Assembly: GCF_030409905.1 (NCBI RefSeq)
Contig: NZ_JAUFQT010000001.1
Span: forward strand, 3,163,712 to 3,227,711
Length of the DNA: 64,000 nucleotides
Source of the DNA: Echinicola jeungdonensis
GTDB taxonomy: Bacteria > Bacteroidota > Bacteroidia > Cytophagales > Cyclobacteriaceae
Reading direction: 5' to 3'
The notes below the pieces were generated by a model. That model ran no database searches. It was not told the DNA's origin and worked only from the letters and a program-made list of their open reading frames with translations. Numbering within the stretch: position 1 is the first letter of the stretch; each line of letters opens with the position of its first letter. Shown here one piece after another: positions 61,314 to 64,000 of the stretch. Made by a program: the position numbers and the translations under genes.

Positions 61314-61650
61314 TTACCTTTGGGGCAATAGTTTGATTTTTTTCACTTTTATAGCCCGGGCAGTAAAATCAAATTCCAACAGGTCATTGGGAGCTGGCTT
61401 AAAAACAGTATCCAATCTGTCCAACACCCTGTATTTCACCTGTACCCTAACACTATCCATTTTAAATTTTTCGGGCAATTCCTCAGGATAATACCATTGA
61501 TTATCCACAACAATCAAATATTGTTGAGATCCACGAGTGGCAGTTTTAGCGAGCACCCATCCGGTTCCTTGCCTTAAATTTTTGGATGTTTGGCAAGAAC
61601 CGAAAAAAAAAGCACCCCATCAACCCTATTGTTAAAAGGTACTTAATCAT
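61314..61650 (-). pseudogene. Mirror copy of the small lipoprotein, one insertion
   Basis: Reverse complement of 28288-28623. The homopolymer near 61607 has nine A instead of eight, the only insertion I noticed, and it shifts the signal peptide. Confidence 0.8.
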
Positions 61651-61716
61651 TTTCCATTTTTTCGATAAGAAATATATGTAAATTGTAAGTAAGAATAAAC
61701 CTCTAATGCACTCATT

Positions 61717-62204
61717 ATGAAAAGTATGAGATTGAAATCAAATGGGGGATCATATTTACATTTATAGGTTTGTTGTGGATTGGGCTGGAAAGAGCTGTAG
61801 GACTTCATGATGAATACATTGGATTCCATTCTACCTATACCAACCTTTTTGCATTTATAGCCATTTTACTCTATGTTTTGGCGCTTTTGGATAAAAGGAA
61901 CCACTATTATAAAGGGTATATTAGTTGGAAAAATGCTTTTTTCTCCGGCCTGGTCTTATCCGCGATTATAGCCATTCTTAGCCCCCTGTCCCAGTTGATC
62001 AGCCATAAAATTGTCACCCCACATTATTTTGAAAATGCCATAAACCACGCAGTAAGTAGAAAAATAATGAGCCAGCAAGAAGCAGAAAGTTATTTCTCCC
62101 TTGGGAATTACATCCTTCAAACAACCTTTTTTGCTTTTATCGTGGGTTGTATAACTGCTGCCCTTATTTCTATTTTCATCAGAAAAAGCCCTCAAGCCAT
62201 TTAA
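61717..62204 (+). pseudogene. Mirror copy of DUF4199, start frameshifted
   Basis: Reverse complement of 27733-28221. Four A instead of five directly after the ATG (61720-61723) shift the start; the rest of the frame is open. Confidence 0.8.
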
Positions 62205-62257
62205 ACATTAAAACTTTACTTTAATCTTTATTATTCAAACTTTTTACCCCAATCATT

Positions 62258-63284
62258 ATGAAAAAAATCAACATTTTATCCATCGACGGTGGAGGAATAA
62301 AAGGCATTATTCCTGGCACTATCCTTCAGGTTATTGAAGAAAAAATCCAACAAAGAAAGGAGATGATCAGGCCAGATTAGTGGATTATTTGGACTTTGTG
62401 GCTGGGACCAGTACCGGTGGAATACTAAGCTGTGGACTATTAACACCCTCCGATGAAGATCCACAAAAACCTAAATTCAAGGTTCAGGAAGTGGTCAATT
62501 TATATCACAAACATGGAAAAGCTATTTTCCATAAATCCTTTTGGCACGAGGTAAGGGGACTTTGGGGAATATTGGATGAAAAATTCCCCAACAAGGCATT
62601 AAGGAAAGCCCTTCAAAAACAATTTGGAGAAATTAAGTTAAGCCAATTGATAAAACCCTGTTTGATCACTTCTTATGAAATCAACAACAGGAAAGCCAAA
62701 TTTTTCACCCAACACAATGCCAACCTCTCTCCTTCCGAGGACTTTTTGGTTAAAGAGGTGGCCCAGGCTACTTCGGCAGCCCCCACTTATTTTCAGGTGG
62801 CGATGATCAAGTCAGCCATTGGGGTCAACTACCCTTTAATAGACGGAGGGGTATTTGCCAATAATCCGGCTATGTGTGCCTATGCAGAAACTCGAAAATT
62901 GGATTTTAAAAATGTAAAAAAGCCCACTTCTAAGGACATGTACCTTTTATCTCTAGGAACTGGTTCTGAAAATGAAACCTATAGTTATTCCCAAGCCAAA
63001 AATTTTGGTTTGGCCCAATGGATCAAACCCCTAATCAGTATAATGATGTCCGGAAATTCAGAAACAGTTTCCCACCAGTTAAAATGGCTTTTTGATGCTG
63101 GAAATAATAAAGAAGGATATGTTCGCCTGGAGCCCAACTATTACATGCATCCCCAAAAATGGATGAGGCTACTAGGAAAAATATGAATGCTTTAAAAGAA
63201 GCTGGATTGAATTATGTATCGGAAAATGAAAAACAAATCGATGATATTGTAACCAATTTGCTAATGAATAAAGGGGAATTATAA
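62258..63284 (+). pseudogene. Mirror copy of the patatin gene, two frameshifts
   Basis: Reverse complement of 26651-27679. One G is lost near 62357 (GGG to GG) and one A near 63136 (AAA to AA). Confidence 0.9.
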
Positions 63285-63352
63285 ATCGGGTAACCAAAGG
63301 TCTCGCTTAGATAAAGCAATCAATCCTATGCTTTTTTTCGTTTAATAATATT

Positions 63353-63965
63353 ATGGTAGCGATAATTTTAGCGAGGTTGTCGGTCCTGTAAATACTACCC
63401 GGAACCATTGGTTTTCCTTTCTCAAGGAACAGCTGGGGGTAATTATTACCCCGCCCGATCAGTGGAAAATCAGTAAGGAAGTTGGTTTTCGATTGGAAAT
63501 TCAAAATCCCGAAGAAGCTTTCTTGAGGGTAATTCAGATCAAATCTTCCATAAAAAAGAAAAAAAATATGGATGTAAGATTGGCCATTGGAATTGGTGAG
63601 AAAAATCTGAAATTATAGATATTACCCCGGCCAACTTACCGCTGAAGATTATGCTGAATCTATAAGAATAGCTTTAAAAAAGCATAAAATAAACCTGGGC
63701 ATTCAAAGTGATTTTCAAGACTGGGACGAAACCATGAATCTAATATTTAGGTTGGCCCTGTTGATCATGGACAAGTGGTCCGTAAGCTCAGCAGAACTGG
63801 TAAATATGCTTTGTGGGAAAGGGACTTATTACAGGAACAAATTGCAAGACGCCTGGGAATCAGCAAGCCGCAGTAAGTCAACGATATAGCAGAGCAGAAG
63901 CAGGGTTGATTTTGATCTGGAAAAATATTTTAGACAAAAAGACAGCATCCATTCTGGTATCCTAA
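63353..63965 (+). pseudogene. Mirror copy of the SatD-like gene, at least six frameshifts
   Basis: Reverse complement of 25965-26582. Losses are near 63371, 63602, 63627, 63811, 63866 and 63914, the densest error cluster of the window. Confidence 0.85.
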
Positions 63966-64000
63966 AAGCTAATAGAAATCTTGCCTTTTATTACTGTCTT

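Larger units (their letters stand above)
44982..64000 (-). repeat. Right arm of the giant inverted repeat (error-rich mirror copy)
   Basis: This arm is the reverse complement of 25930-44976 with more than 30 indels, nearly all single-base losses in homopolymers (for example GGGG to GGG, AAAAA to AAAA) and at least one gain (8 to 9 A near 61607). At least one substitution occurs (CTTGG to CTGGG near 47290). The indel density rises to about one per 100 bases in the last 600 bases. This is the profile of unpolished single-molecule sequence, not of a diverging duplicate. Confidence 0.96.

Noticed and set aside
44982..64000. A true segmental duplication or gene amplification of the Sus-like locus, metE and PhoX genes
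   Set aside because: Intergenic DNA is mirrored as well as genes, the loop is only 5 nt, the apex lies inside a gene, and the differences are homopolymer indels confined to one arm.
1..64000. CRISPR arrays, tRNA or rRNA genes, complete insertion sequences, prophage genes
   Set aside because: No repeated spacer pattern, cloverleaf, rRNA, transposase or phage structural gene was found by eye.

Overview
The window looks like a chromosomal segment from a Bacteroidota bacterium, most likely Cytophagales and plausibly Cyclobacteriaceae. This rests on SusC/SusD outer-membrane uptake genes, DUF4249, DUF4199 and DUF5107 proteins, TAnnTTTG promoter boxes, few Shine-Dalgarno sites, AT-rich intergenic DNA and a mitochondrial-type aconitase. 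The genus is an inference; no rRNA or tRNA gene is visible.

Bases 1-25929 are single-copy and almost entirely intact. In order they hold the 3' end of a short-chain fatty acid transporter, aconitase, a PAS hybrid histidine kinase, a TPR lipoprotein, an ArsC-family protein, a CDF metal transporter, a tiny membrane protein, a TonB-dependent receptor with its DUF4249 lipoprotein, an M3 peptidase, a DinB protein, a thioesterase, an unrecognised secreted coiled-coil protein, an LCAD-like acyl-CoA dehydrogenase, FadD, BioB, a second DinB protein, a DEDDh exonuclease/GIY-YIG nuclease fusion and a secreted unknown. The fatty-acid genes (transporter, thioesterase, acyl-CoA dehydrogenase, acyl-CoA ligase) are scattered and do not form one operon.

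Bases 25930-44976 hold a SatD-like protein, a patatin, DUF4199, a small lipoprotein, a PhoX-family protein, a thioesterase/PAS pair, metE under a cobalamin riboswitch, a frameshifted acetyltransferase, a cupin lipoprotein, and a sugar-utilisation locus: AraC regulator, SusC, SusD, a decayed gene scar, a frameshifted sugar porter and a DUF5107 protein cut off at 44976.

At 44977-44981 the sequence folds back. Bases 44982-64000 are the reverse complement of 25930-44976, separated by a 5-nt loop. The right arm carries more than 30 small indels, nearly all one-base losses in homopolymers, and these break most of its genes, while the left arm reads open. I interpret this as a fold-back (template plus complement) sequencing or assembly chimera whose second pass was not polished. 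The right-arm genes should not be counted as duplications or real pseudogenes. Two frameshifts (acetyltransferase, sugar porter) occur in both arms and are a separate question.

I found no CRISPR array, prophage, complete IS element or convincing new defence system. The most interesting biological items are the exonuclease/GIY-YIG fusion with a UvrC-type cysteine cluster, the gene scar in the Sus locus, and a 29-residue membrane protein with its own terminator.
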